Assembly: GCF_000015165.1 (NCBI RefSeq)
Contig: NC_009485.1
Span: 7,955,501 to 8,019,500, forward strand
DNA length: 64,000 nucleotides
From: Bradyrhizobium sp. BTAi1
GTDB taxonomy: Bacteria > Pseudomonadota > Alphaproteobacteria > Rhizobiales > Xanthobacteraceae
Direction of reading: 5' to 3'
This document shows, piece by piece, positions 53,384 to 61,917 of this stretch. Each line of letters starts with the position of its first letter. The stretch's first letter is position 1. The notes beneath the pieces were generated by a model that did no database searches, was not told the origin of the DNA, and was given only the letters and a program-made list of their open reading frames with translations. The translations under genes and the position numbers were made by a program.

Positions 53384-55075
53384 TCAGCTCGCCGCAGGCA
53401 GCACAGCCCTGCTCGCGACCCACGGCTTCTCGATCGAGGCAAGCCCAATCAATCGGCCCTGGATGTAGTCGCAGCCCCAGTCGCGCAGCAGCGTGACCGA
53501 GCTGTCGTCCTGGACCCATTCCGCCACCGTCTTGATCTGCAGCCGCCGCGCCAGCTCGACCAGGGTCTGCACGAAGGCGCGATCGTCGGCCGAGCGCGCC
53601 AGGTTCTGGACGAACGCGCCATCGATCTTGACGATGTCGACGCCGAGCTTGCGCAAATTCCGGAACGAGGTGTGACCGGCCCCGAAATCGTCGATCGCGA
53701 TCCGGCTGCCCAGGTCCTTCAGCCGCGTCACGAAGCCGCGGAGGTCGTCGATATCCTGAATTTCGACCGTCTCGGTGATCTCGACAATGAGCCTTTCGGC
53801 GACGCCGGGATGGGCCCGCATCATCGATTCGATCGAGGCCCACCAATCCGGGTCCATCGTCGTTTCCGGGGAAATATTCAGGCTCAGGGTCACGTCGGGC
53901 GCGCTGGCCAGTTCGGCCACGACGAGCTCGAGGATCCTGTGATCCACCAGGCGAATCAGGCCGAGTCGCTCGGCGACGGGCACGATGTCCGGCGCCAGCA
54001 CGGCGCGTCCATCGTCCTGACGCATGCGCACCAGGCACTCATAGAAGGCGGTCTGGCGCGTGTCGGCATGGACCACCGGCTCGAACGCGGTGACGATGCG
54101 CCGCTCGTTCAGCGCGGTGACGATCTCGTCGGTGACCCGGATATTGACCTTGCGCTGCGCGTCGCGCTCGACATTCGGCCGCCAGGTCGAGAACGAGCCG
54201 ATGCGGCGCCGCTTGGCCGAATCCAGCGTCTCATGGGCGCGGTTGACCGCCTCTTCGACCGACCTTGCGTGCCGCGGCACACTGACCGCGCCGATCGTCA
54301 CGGTCACCGCCACCGGACCCGATTTGGTCGGCACCACCTCGTCGCGCACGGCCGCGAGAAAGCGTTCGGCGGCGACGGTCATGTCGTCCATCGTGCAGTT
54401 CTTCAGGATCAACCCGAATTTGTTGCCCGAAAACCGTCCGAGCGTATCGCCGCCCCGCAAGCGGGCGCGGATGCGCTGCGCGACCTCGAGCACCACCCCG
54501 TCGGCAACGTCGAAGCCGAACGCGTCATTGATGCGGGCGAGATGATCGATCCCGATCAGCATGAAGGCGCAGGCAAAGCGAAACCGCTGCGACTCCTCGA
54601 TCACCTCCGCCAGCGTCGCCAGCAAATGGGTGCGGTTGAGCTCGCCGGTCAGCGGATCATGGCGTGACAATTTGAGCAGCTGCTCGTCACGCGCATGGCG
54701 CTCGTTGTTGATCCTGACAATGCCTTGCGCGCGCGCAGGCCGGCCATCGGGGCCAGCGAACCAGCACCCGGTTTCCTCGACCCAGATCAGCGGCGCCGCT
54801 GAGTGGGTCCGCACGCCATATTCGATGCGGTAGGGCGTGCCGTCGACGCCGTGCAGCGGCGCGACCTGACGCATGGCCTCGGAACGGACGCCACGCTCCG
54901 GCTCGATGAGCTTGCCGAATTCGGTGCCGTTGCAGAGCTGCGGCAGCGGCACGTCCGGAAACACGGCGCCGACATGGTCGCTCCAGACGATCACGTCGCT
55001 GGCCAGATCCCATACAAAGGCAGCTTGGCCGAGGGACGACAGGATCGTCGCGGTCTGTGGCAATTCGGGTGTCAA
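53384..55075 (-). CDS. PAS / degenerate GGDEF / EAL protein
   Basis: A 563-residue soluble protein. Residues about 8-125 are PAS-like (QAAFVWDLASDVIVWSDHVG). The GGDEF site is SGNKF (216-220), so cyclase activity is lost, but the RxxD inhibitory site is kept as RGGD at 207-210 with the correct five-residue spacing. The EAL domain has ECL (346-348), LNISPETT, VEITETVE, IDDFGAGHTSF, VKIDGAF and AEWVQD, so the catalytic set is essentially complete. Likely a phosphodiesterase controlled by its own c-di-GMP-binding GGDEF, or a receptor. The TTG at 55075 has GAGG six bases upstream; the frame is open to GTG 55156. It faces phaR. Confidence 0.88.
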   Translation of the reverse strand: MTPELPQTATILSSLGQAAFVWDLASDVIVWSDHVGAVFPDVPLPQLCNGTEFGKLIEPERGVRSEAMRQVAPLHGVDGTPYRIEYGVRTHSAAPLIWVEETGCWFAGPDGRPARAQGIVRINNERHARDEQLLKLSRHDPLTGELNRTHLLATLAEVIEESQRFRFACAFMLIGIDHLARINDAFGFDVADGVVLEVAQRIRARLRGGDTLGRFSGNKFGLILKNCTMDDMTVAAERFLAAVRDEVVPTKSGPVAVTVTIGAVSVPRHARSVEEAVNRAHETLDSAKRRRIGSFSTWRPNVERDAQRKVNIRVTDEIVTALNERRIVTAFEPVVHADTRQTAFYECLVRMRQDDGRAVLAPDIVPVAERLGLIRLVDHRILELVVAELASAPDVTLSLNISPETTMDPDWWASIESMMRAHPGVAERLIVEITETVEIQDIDDLRGFVTRLKDLGSRIAIDDFGAGHTSFRNLRKLGVDIVKIDGAFVQNLARSADDRAFVQTLVELARRLQIKTVAEWVQDDSSVTLLRDWGCDYIQGRLIGLASIEKPWVASRAVLPAAS

Positions 55076-55354
55076 GATCGCCTCGTTTCGGGACAAGCGG
55101 GCGCGGCCCGAGGTCAACAGCAAGGAGCCGGCGCCTACTCTCGCGAGCGACAGCACCGGATTTCGCGAATCAGACTACGCATCTCTGGTTAACGGAGAGC
55201 ATGCCGATGCGACAGACACGCGTCGGAATCCACGTCAACCATCACGCAACATGTCGGAACGCGCTCTCCGGGAGCGGCATTGCTCTTGCGAGATCGGATG
55301 GTGAAAGGCTTCGGCGTCTCAGAACGTGACAATCGCGCCGGGTATGGTGGGACG

Positions 55355-55636
55355 ATGTTAACGATCGATCAGGATCAGACCGGACCGGCAACCGCCGACG
55401 AGGCCTCACGCTGCCTGACCCTGGTCCGGACCGATGCGCAGGTCGAGCAGCAGGCGCCCAAGGTTCGCGCCCCACGCCCAGATGCCGGCTTCGTCGCCCA
55501 TCTGATCGCGTCAGCCGAAAAGCTGCCGCAGACCCGCGCGCTCCGACGGGCGGCCCCAGCCGATGCGAAATCGGCCTATACGGCCTGGCTTCAGCCGGCC
55601 ACCGCTCTCGGCGGCAGAACCCGCCAGGTGGTTTGA
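55355..55636 (+). CDS. Short hypothetical protein
   Basis: A 93-residue polar protein starting MLTIDQDQTGPATADEASRC. The second half, APRPDAGFVAHLIASAEKLP and QTRALRRAAPADAKSAYTAW, is alanine/arginine-rich and helix-prone. GGTGGGA precedes the ATG. I recall short proteins with FVxHLIA motifs in Bradyrhizobium but know no function. It lies divergent from the EAL gene and convergent with the next membrane protein gene. Confidence 0.6.
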   Translation: MLTIDQDQTGPATADEASRCLTLVRTDAQVEQQAPKVRAPRPDAGFVAHLIASAEKLPQTRALRRAAPADAKSAYTAWLQPATALGGRTRQVV

Positions 55637-55658
55637 ACAGGAAGGTGGTGCGCCGGAA

Positions 55659-56372
55659 TCAGGGCTTCGACGCGTCCGGCGCCTTGATGGGGTCTTTTGC
55701 GGGATCGGCCGGCGCCTCGGCGGCACCTTCGGCCTGCAAGTCCGGCGCGGTCGGCTCGGCCGGAGCGGGCGCTGCGCTCGGCGGGCGCGGCAGCGAGTGA
55801 TCCAGCAGCACCGATTCCGCGACCGAGGCCGCGGCCGGCACGGCATCGCTGGGCTCCGCATGAACAGGCGTCGCAACCGCTGGAGCATCCCCCGGCTGAA
55901 TGGCCTCTGCCTTGGCCGGTTCTTCCGTCGCCGTGGGTTCCGGAAGCGTTGCTGGCTCTGCGGCCGGCACTGGGGCCGGCACGGCGACGGCCGCCCGGGC
56001 GCGGCGCTTGGTGCGCAACGCGACGCCGCCGAAGAAATCGACCATGGACAGCAGCGTCAGCAGCAGGAAGGTGGAGTTCCCGAATTTCGGCCACATCGCG
56101 AACTCGGCCGCGGCGCCGCCGAACACCAGCAGCGAGAGCAGATGGTCGGTCAGGTATTTGCCATTGGGCTTCGCCGCCTTGATGACCTCCAGCAGCAGCA
56201 GCAGCACGGCCAGCGCCAGGAGCATGTCGCCGAGCGAGACCGTCCAGACCTCGCCGGACGGGAGCTGAAGGCGCAGCAGCGTTTCGCTGAACGCGACCCC
56301 GGGCATCAGGAAGACGATCATGTTGTAGATCGCCAACGGGATCAGCAGCAGCGGAAAACCGATCATCGACAT
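55659..56372 (-). CDS. Membrane protein with Ala/Pro-rich tail, unknown function
   Basis: A 237-residue protein. The first 125 residues contain about four helices: MIGFPLLLIPLAIYNMIVFL, LGDMLLALAVLLLLLEVIKA, HLLSLLVFGGAAAEFAMWPK and FGNSTFLLLTLLSMVDFFGG. The remainder is low-complexity Ala/Pro/Glu. I know similar genes in relatives only as hypothetical membrane proteins. It lies upstream of nothing on its strand except the degenerate GGDEF gene, and stands alone. Confidence 0.78.
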   Translation of the reverse strand: MSMIGFPLLLIPLAIYNMIVFLMPGVAFSETLLRLQLPSGEVWTVSLGDMLLALAVLLLLLEVIKAAKPNGKYLTDHLLSLLVFGGAAAEFAMWPKFGNSTFLLLTLLSMVDFFGGVALRTKRRARAAVAVPAPVPAAEPATLPEPTATEEPAKAEAIQPGDAPAVATPVHAEPSDAVPAAASVAESVLLDHSLPRPPSAAPAPAEPTAPDLQAEGAAEAPADPAKDPIKAPDASKP

Positions 56373-56529
56373 CGGTTAAAGCCTTGGGTGGGGCGGGCCA
56401 CGGCCCTGCGCGAAATCGATTGGTCGAAAGATAATGGCGGCGAGATGGGATCACGCAGCACTCATGCGTAACGGCCCCTGCGAATCAAATCGCACGGGAC
56501 CGCTTTCACCCCAATCGATGGCCGAATTC

Positions 56530-56550
56530 GGGCCGCTTGGAAAGCGGCCC
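56530..56550 (-). terminator. Hairpin after rpmF
   Basis: GGGCCGCTT (56530-56538) pairs exactly with AAGCGGCCC (56542-56550) over three bases, ten bases after the rpmF stop. No long T run on the minus strand. Confidence 0.6.
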
Positions 56551-56559
56551 TGCGGGCAC

Positions 56560-56742
56560 TCAGGCGTCTTTCTTCTTCAGGACCTGACGGCCCTTGTACA
56601 TGCCGGTCTTGAGGTCCAGGTGGTGCGGACGACGCAGTTCGCCGGAGTCCTTGTCCTCGACATAGGTCGGCTTCTTGATCGCGTCAGCCGAGCGGCGCAT
56701 GCCACGGCGCGACGGCGAAGTTTTTCTTCTGGGGACGGCCAT
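56560..56742 (-). CDS. rpmF: 50S ribosomal protein L32
   Basis: A 60-residue basic ribosomal protein. The start MAVPRRKTSPSRRGMRRSAD and HHLDLKTGMYKGRQVLKKK are typical of alphaproteobacterial L32, which lacks the zinc cysteines of some other bacteria. ATG 56742 has AGAGGAT upstream. The larger frame upstream of this is not protein. mtgA lies 167 bases upstream on the same strand. Confidence 0.97.
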   Translation of the reverse strand: MAVPRRKTSPSRRGMRRSADAIKKPTYVEDKDSGELRRPHHLDLKTGMYKGRQVLKKKDA

Positions 56743-56909
56743 ATCGGTATCCTCTAGGGGTAATTTGTAAGGCATCGTCCGCGAAGGACGGCTGCAGCCA
56801 TGAAGCTGGCGAGCCCGGATGCCGATCAGGCCGCGCTTATAGAGGAAGGGGTCCGGTATGGCTAGGGCTCTCCGAGGCATTTTTGGCCAAATTTGCGTCC
56901 CCGCCGCGC

Positions 56910-57644
56910 TCAGTGCCGCTCGCCCCAGCAGGTCTGCAGGGCCGAGGCCTGGCCCCGCACCATATAGGTCCCCGACAAACGGCGCACGCCAGGACCAGGG
57001 GTTCGGGCGGAGCGCCGGACCGGATTCGGCAGGATCGCGGCCAGCAGCGCCGCCTCGCGCGGCCCCAGCCCGGCGGCTGAGCGGTTGAAGGCGTAATTTG
57101 CCCCGGCTTCGACCCCGAATTGGCCGGATGGACCGAGCTCGGCGATGTTGAGGTAGATCTCCAGGATGCGCCGCTTGCCGAGGACGAGGTCGATCCAGAG
57201 CGCCAGCGGCAGTTCCAGCGCCTTGCGGACATAGCTGCGGCCCTGCCACAGGAACAGGTTCTTGGCGACCTGCTGAGTGATGGTCGAGCCGCCACGGCTG
57301 ACGTCGCCCTCCTCGGCATCGTCCATCACCTCGCGCAGCGCGCCCCAATCGATGCCGTGATGGCTGCAGAATTTGGCATCCTCGGCCGCCACAACGGACC
57401 GCGGCAGATAAGGCGACATCGCCGAAAGGTCGATCCAATGCCGCGTCACCGGCTGGCCGGTCAGGGACCGCCAGAGCATCAGGGTCGAAACCGGGTGACC
57501 GGCAGCATAGAACGGCGTCAGCACATAGGGCACGAGCAGCACCAGCACGACGATCAGCAGGATGGTTCTGACGGTACGCAATGGCAGGCGTCGCCCGGGT
57601 TGGACCGCCGAGGCGGCGGTCAGTTGCCCCGGATTATCCGACAT
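56910..57644 (-). CDS. mtgA: Monofunctional peptidoglycan glycosyltransferase
   Basis: MtgA polymerises lipid II glycan strands without a transpeptidase domain. The 244 residues have one membrane helix (about 25-45, VRTILLIVVLVLLVPYVLTP) and the GT51 domain: catalytic Glu88 in VVAAEDAKFCSHHGIDW, GGSTITQQVAKNLFLW, KALELPLALWIDLVLGKRRI and EIYLNIAELG. ATG 57644 follows the TTG 57650 alternative. It is divergent from ispA. Confidence 0.95.
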   Translation of the reverse strand: MSDNPGQLTAASAVQPGRRLPLRTVRTILLIVVLVLLVPYVLTPFYAAGHPVSTLMLWRSLTGQPVTRHWIDLSAMSPYLPRSVVAAEDAKFCSHHGIDWGALREVMDDAEEGDVSRGGSTITQQVAKNLFLWQGRSYVRKALELPLALWIDLVLGKRRILEIYLNIAELGPSGQFGVEAGANYAFNRSAAGLGPREAALLAAILPNPVRRSARTPGPGVRRLSGTYMVRGQASALQTCWGERH

Positions 57645-57766
57645 CTGCAAGAGGATTCCTGCTTTTTTCCGTCATTATGGCCGAAAGGGCCCATTGTCCC
57701 CGCAATTGACGAAGTCGCCGCCATCAACGATTGTCCGGCGAATTTCGTCCCTGGAGCTCTTCTTAA

Positions 57767-58690
57767 ATGACTGCGACGGCCCTCACCGACTTCACCCAAC
57801 GCCTGGACAAGACCGCGGAAGAGACCGAAGCCCTGCTCGGCGAGCTGCTTGGCGATGCGCCGCTGGCGGACGAGATCGCCAGGCCACAGCGGCTGATCGA
57901 GTCGATGCGCTATTCCAGCCTGGGCGGCGGCAAGCGGCTGCGGCCGTTCCTGGTGGTCGAAAGCGCTGCCGTGTTCGGCGTGCCACGCAAGGGCGCGCTG
58001 CTGGCGGGCGCAGCGCTCGAATGCATCCACTGCTACTCGCTGATCCACGACGACCTGCCGGCGATGGACAATTCCGACCTCCGCCGCGGACGTCCGACCC
58101 TGCACAAGGTCTATGACGATGCCACCGCGATCCTGGCCGGCGACGCGCTCTTGACCATCGCCTTCGACATCATCACCCGCGACGAGATCCACCCCGACGC
58201 CGGCGTCCGTCTGGCGCTGACCCGGGCGCTGGCGCGCTGCGCCGGTGTCGGCGGTATGGCCGGCGGCCAGATCCTCGATCTCGCTGGCGAGGGTCGGTTC
58301 GGCGACAGCGGCCCGGTCGACGTCGCACGCGTCCAGCAGATGAAGACCGGCGCCCTGCTGCGCTTCGGCTGCATCGCCGGCGCCCTGCTCGGCCAGGCCT
58401 CTCCGGCCGAATACCAGGCGCTCGACGATTACGGCCGCGCGCTCGGCGAGGCCTTCCAGATCGCCGACGACCTGCTCGACGTCGAGGGCGACGCCGCCAC
58501 GCTCGGCAAGCCGGCCGGCGCGGATGCCGAACTCGGCAAGACCACCTTCGTTACCCAGCTTGGCATCGAGGGCGCCAAGCAGCGCGTGCGCGATCTGCTC
58601 GCCCGCGGCGATGCCGCGCTGTCGATCTTCGGCAGCAAGGGCGACGTGCTGCGCGCCGCCGCCCATTTCGTCGCCGAGCGCAAGAGCTGA
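57767..58690 (+). CDS. ispA: Farnesyl/polyprenyl diphosphate synthase
   Basis: Condenses isopentenyl diphosphate with allylic diphosphates; the short-chain class normally yields farnesyl diphosphate. The 307 residues have the first aspartate-rich motif DDLPAMD at 95-101 (SLIHDDLPAMDNSDLRRG), the second DDLLD in FQIADDLLDVEGD, and GGGKRLRPFLV near 53-63. The residues before the first motif (CYSLIH) are compatible with C15 product. Followed by DUF1345 only nine bases on, probably one transcript. Confidence 0.94.
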   Translation: MTATALTDFTQRLDKTAEETEALLGELLGDAPLADEIARPQRLIESMRYSSLGGGKRLRPFLVVESAAVFGVPRKGALLAGAALECIHCYSLIHDDLPAMDNSDLRRGRPTLHKVYDDATAILAGDALLTIAFDIITRDEIHPDAGVRLALTRALARCAGVGGMAGGQILDLAGEGRFGDSGPVDVARVQQMKTGALLRFGCIAGALLGQASPAEYQALDDYGRALGEAFQIADDLLDVEGDAATLGKPAGADAELGKTTFVTQLGIEGAKQRVRDLLARGDAALSIFGSKGDVLRAAAHFVAERKS

Positions 58691-58699
58691 GGCGAGGCG

Positions 58700-59392
58700 T
58701 TGGCCGGACTCCATCCCGATGATCCGGCCCTCGCCCGCTTCGTCAGGCTGCCGGCGCCGCTGCGCATCGTCTATGCGCGTCCGCGCACCTTCGTCTCGCT
58801 CGGCATCGCGATCGTCGCGTTCGTGCTGTTGCCGTCGGCGCTGCGGCTGGTCACGCGGCTCCTGATCAGCTGGGACATCTTCACCGCGATCTATCTCGTC
58901 CTGGTCGCGGTGATGATGCTGCGCAGCGAGCATCATGACATCCGCCGCAAGGCGATCATGCAGGACGACGGCCGCTTCGTGATCCTGATGGTCACCGCAC
59001 TCGGCGCCTTCGCCAGCATCGCCGCCATCGTGTTCGAGCTCGGCGCCTCCAAGCGCGACGCGCCGGCGCTGACGCTGGCGCTGCTCACCGTCAGCCTGTC
59101 CTGGGCCGCGGTGCATGCGACCTTCGCCCTGCACTACGCCCATGACTATTACCGCGGCGCCAAGCCCGGCGGCCTGCAATTCCCGAGCGGCGACACGGAC
59201 GAGCACGCCGACTACTGGGACTTCGTCTACTTCTCCTTCATCATCGGCATGACCGCGCAGGTCTCGGACGTCGGCATCACCGACAAGATCATCCGCCGCA
59301 CCGCGACCGTCCACGGCATCATCTCGTTCGTCTACAACACCGCGCTGGTCGCACTGATGGTCAATATCGCCGCCAGCGCGATCTCGTCCTGA
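58700..59392 (+). CDS. DUF1345 membrane protein
   Basis: A 230-residue protein with four to five membrane helices: FVSLGIAIVAFVLLPSALRL, WDIFTAIYLVLVAVMMLRSE, FVILMVTALGAFASIAAIVF, ALLTVSLSWAAVHATFALHY. Signature block HYAHDYYRGAKPGGLQFPSG and YWDFVYFSFIIGMTAQVSDV define DUF1345. Function unknown. The start is TTG at 58700, preceded by GAGG; it follows ispA by nine bases and is convergent with the caspase-like gene, whose stop is at the adjacent base. Confidence 0.93.
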   Translation: MAGLHPDDPALARFVRLPAPLRIVYARPRTFVSLGIAIVAFVLLPSALRLVTRLLISWDIFTAIYLVLVAVMMLRSEHHDIRRKAIMQDDGRFVILMVTALGAFASIAAIVFELGASKRDAPALTLALLTVSLSWAAVHATFALHYAHDYYRGAKPGGLQFPSGDTDEHADYWDFVYFSFIIGMTAQVSDVGITDKIIRRTATVHGIISFVYNTALVALMVNIAASAISS

Positions 59393-61297
59393 TCAGTTGC
59401 AGACTTCCACGCTGGCGTTGTTGGCGGGGCCGCCGCCGCCGCGATATTCGAGCCGGCAGCCCTGCCTGACAGGACGGCACAGATAGGCGTCGCAATAAAT
59501 CTGGCCCGAGGACGGCTTGGGACGCGCCTGCGCCTGCGGCCTGGGCGGGGCAATGCTCGGCGCCGCGCCGATGCCGACACCGAGACCACCGCCGCCGACA
59601 CCGATCCCCACCCCGACGCCCACGTTGGGAGGCGGCATCGGCATGCCCGGCTCAGGCGTCGCACGGGCACGGCGGCGCGACGGCGCCTCCTCGTCATCGC
59701 TGGTGTCGCGCCTGACGACCGGCTTTTTGTCGCGCCGCTTCTCGCATTCATTGTCGTCGTTCACGAAGGAACCCTCGGCGCAGACGATGCGGGTGCAGCG
59801 ATCGCCATCCGATTTGTAGCCGTGCTGGCAGACCAGCGGGCAGACCCGCGCCTGCTTGAGCTTGATCGCCTGTAGCGCATCGGCCGAGGCGGCCTGGGTG
59901 TCGAGCCTGGTGCCGGCATAGCGGTTGAACTGCGACATCGAACGCCGCGAGGCGGAGCCCCAGTCGCCATCGGCGTCCTCGGTGAGGCAACCGACGCGGC
60001 GCAACTCGAGCTGCACGGATTTGGTCAAATCGGCGGGCTGCGACGCCGGCGTGAGCGCGGCGACCTGCGGCCCCTGTTGCGGGGAAGCGGCCGGTGATGT
60101 CGCCGCACGCGGATTGTCGGTCGCCGCGAGCTGCTGCTCCTGCCGCTTCCTTTCGGCGTCGGCGGCCTGCTGCTGCGCCAACTGATTGGCCTTTTCGGCC
60201 GCGATGCGGGCCTGCTCGGCCGCCTTGGCCTCGGCCTCCGCCTTGGCGAGCGTATCCTTGCGCGCCCCCTCGGAGGCGAGGCGCGCACGCTCCGCCTCCG
60301 TCACGCGCGCCTTCTCGGCGGCAGCGGCGCGATTCTCCTCGGCGGCCAGCTTCTCGAGCTGCAGCTTGGCGAGGCTCGCATAGAAGCCGTCGGGATATTG
60401 CGCCAGGAAAGCGTTCAGCGCGCCTTTGTTGCCGATCTGCATCGCGAGTTCGTAGTCGCGACGGGTGTCGGCCTGCGCATTGACCGGCGGCGCCACCGGC
60501 ATCTGGGTGACGACGCGCGGCACGCCCGGCACCAGTGGCACGTCCTCGCCGCCGAGCGACCCATAAACAAACGGCTCCTGGCGGTTGGAGGTCGATTTCA
60601 ACACCTCGTCGCGCACGAAGCCGAACGCCTTACGGACGTCCAGACCGGGAGTCGCGATGTGCCGCGACAGTGCAAGCGTAAACGGGCTGTTCGTGCCGTC
60701 GCCATCCTGCGCGGTGGAGCCGGCCTTGGCGGAATAGGCGATCAGCGTGTTGGGGCTGGTCGGCTCGACCTTGGCCAGGCCGCGGCCGAGGCTGCGGGTC
60801 GCGACCGTGCGCTGCATCGTCCTGGTAAACGGATTGTCGCGACAGGCGTCGAGAATGACCAGCCGCAGCTTCTTGGCCGGCTCGACGGCAACCAGGATCC
60901 GGTCGAGCGACAGCGTCTCATCATAGACGTCGGTGTCGCGCTCGAGCCGGGCATCGATCGGGATCAGGTAGTTGGAGCCTTCGACCTCCATGCCATGGCC
61001 GGCGTAATACACCACCGCGATATCGGCATCACGGGCGGCATCGGCGAAATCGCGCAGCGCCCGCCGCGTCTCTCTGGCCGTCAGGTCGCGGCGATAGTCG
61101 ACGACATCGAAGCCTGCGTTCTTGAACGTCGTGGTCATGACTGCCCCGTCATTGGCGGGGTTCGTCAGCTGCGGCACGTTCTGATAGGCCGAGTTGCCGA
61201 TCACGAGCGCCACGCGCTTCTCCGCGAGCGCCGGATGGCAGAGCAGCACCAACGCTGCCGCCAAAAGGAACCCGCCGCATCGAGCTGACCAAGACAT
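59393..61297 (-). CDS. Secreted caspase-like (peptidase C14) protein
   Basis: A 634-residue exported protein. The signal peptide (SARCGGFLLAAALVLLCHPA, cut before EKRVALV) is followed by a caspase p20 fold, with catalytic His101 in VVYYAGHGMEVEG and Cys152 in RLVILDACRDNPF. The dyad is complete. Residues about 310-405 form a charged Ala/Glu coiled coil (ENRAAAAEKARVTEAERARL). About 425-480 resembles a peptidoglycan-binding helix repeat (VQLELRRVGCLTEDADGDWG, SASRRSMSQFNRYAG). The end is cysteine-rich (CPLVCQHGYKSDGDRCTRIV) with proline and glycine linkers. Secreted caspase homologues are common in this group; the role is unknown. Confidence 0.9.
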   Translation of the reverse strand: MSWSARCGGFLLAAALVLLCHPALAEKRVALVIGNSAYQNVPQLTNPANDGAVMTTTFKNAGFDVVDYRRDLTARETRRALRDFADAARDADIAVVYYAGHGMEVEGSNYLIPIDARLERDTDVYDETLSLDRILVAVEPAKKLRLVILDACRDNPFTRTMQRTVATRSLGRGLAKVEPTSPNTLIAYSAKAGSTAQDGDGTNSPFTLALSRHIATPGLDVRKAFGFVRDEVLKSTSNRQEPFVYGSLGGEDVPLVPGVPRVVTQMPVAPPVNAQADTRRDYELAMQIGNKGALNAFLAQYPDGFYASLAKLQLEKLAAEENRAAAAEKARVTEAERARLASEGARKDTLAKAEAEAKAAEQARIAAEKANQLAQQQAADAERKRQEQQLAATDNPRAATSPAASPQQGPQVAALTPASQPADLTKSVQLELRRVGCLTEDADGDWGSASRRSMSQFNRYAGTRLDTQAASADALQAIKLKQARVCPLVCQHGYKSDGDRCTRIVCAEGSFVNDDNECEKRRDKKPVVRRDTSDDEEAPSRRRARATPEPGMPMPPPNVGVGVGIGVGGGGLGVGIGAAPSIAPPRPQAQARPKPSSGQIYCDAYLCRPVRQGCRLEYRGGGGPANNASVEVCN

Positions 61298-61513
61298 TTG
61301 ACTTCCCCATCCCGCTGGGAGACCTGCTGGAACCTGTCTATCAGATTCCGGATCGTTCGGCTTGTGACTGGGATCACGCAGCCATTATCCCGCTCTCGCC
61401 CAGTTCTCCACGTTTATTGCGTCGCTCTCGGGGTGGCGGCAGTTCAAGCCTTGCCAAGCACGCTTTTGCATCGAAAATGCGATCGTTGTTCGTTCGCCGC
61501 AATGGAGAGAGCC

Positions 61514-61888
61514 GTGAGCACAGACCGTTCCAGCATCGAGGCCGTCGTGCAGGGCTATTTCGACGCGCTCTACGAGGGCGATGCCGACAAATTGGGCGCC
61601 GTGTTCCATCCGACGGCCGATCTGCGCTGGGTCGAGAATGGCGAGCTCAAGATTCTGACCGTGCCGGACTGGCTGGCCTGGGTCCGCAAACGTCCGTCCG
61701 CCAAGGCCGAGGGCAAGCCGCGCGAGGACTTCATCGTCACCATCGACCGCTCGGACGACAAGACCGCCTTCATCAAGGTGCGCTGCCAGCTGCCACCGCG
61801 CTATTTCACCGATTATCTCGTCGCCATGAAGCTGAAGGACGGCTGGCAGATCGTCTCGAAGTCCTACCGCTACGATCTCAGGGACTGA
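61514..61888 (+). CDS. NTF2-like / lumazine-binding-type protein
   Basis: A 124-residue alpha+beta cone protein of the putative lumazine-binding (SnoaL-like) family: SIEAVVQGYFDALYEGDADK, LGAVFHPTADLRWVENGELK, WLAWVRKRPSAKAEGKPRED and FTDYLVAMKLKDGWQIVSKS. The GTG at 61514 has GGAG six bases upstream and is preferred over ATG 61502, which has no ribosome site. Function unknown. The antiporter follows 29 bases on. Confidence 0.85.
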   Translation: MSTDRSSIEAVVQGYFDALYEGDADKLGAVFHPTADLRWVENGELKILTVPDWLAWVRKRPSAKAEGKPREDFIVTIDRSDDKTAFIKVRCQLPPRYFTDYLVAMKLKDGWQIVSKSYRYDLRD

Positions 61889-61917
61889 GCCCGGCGCAGC
61901 GACGCCCGGCCGATCCG

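Noticed and set aside
55280..55354. Longer start for the short hypothetical gene at 55355
   Set aside because: The upstream residues have no supporting ribosome site; GGTGGGA fits ATG 55355.
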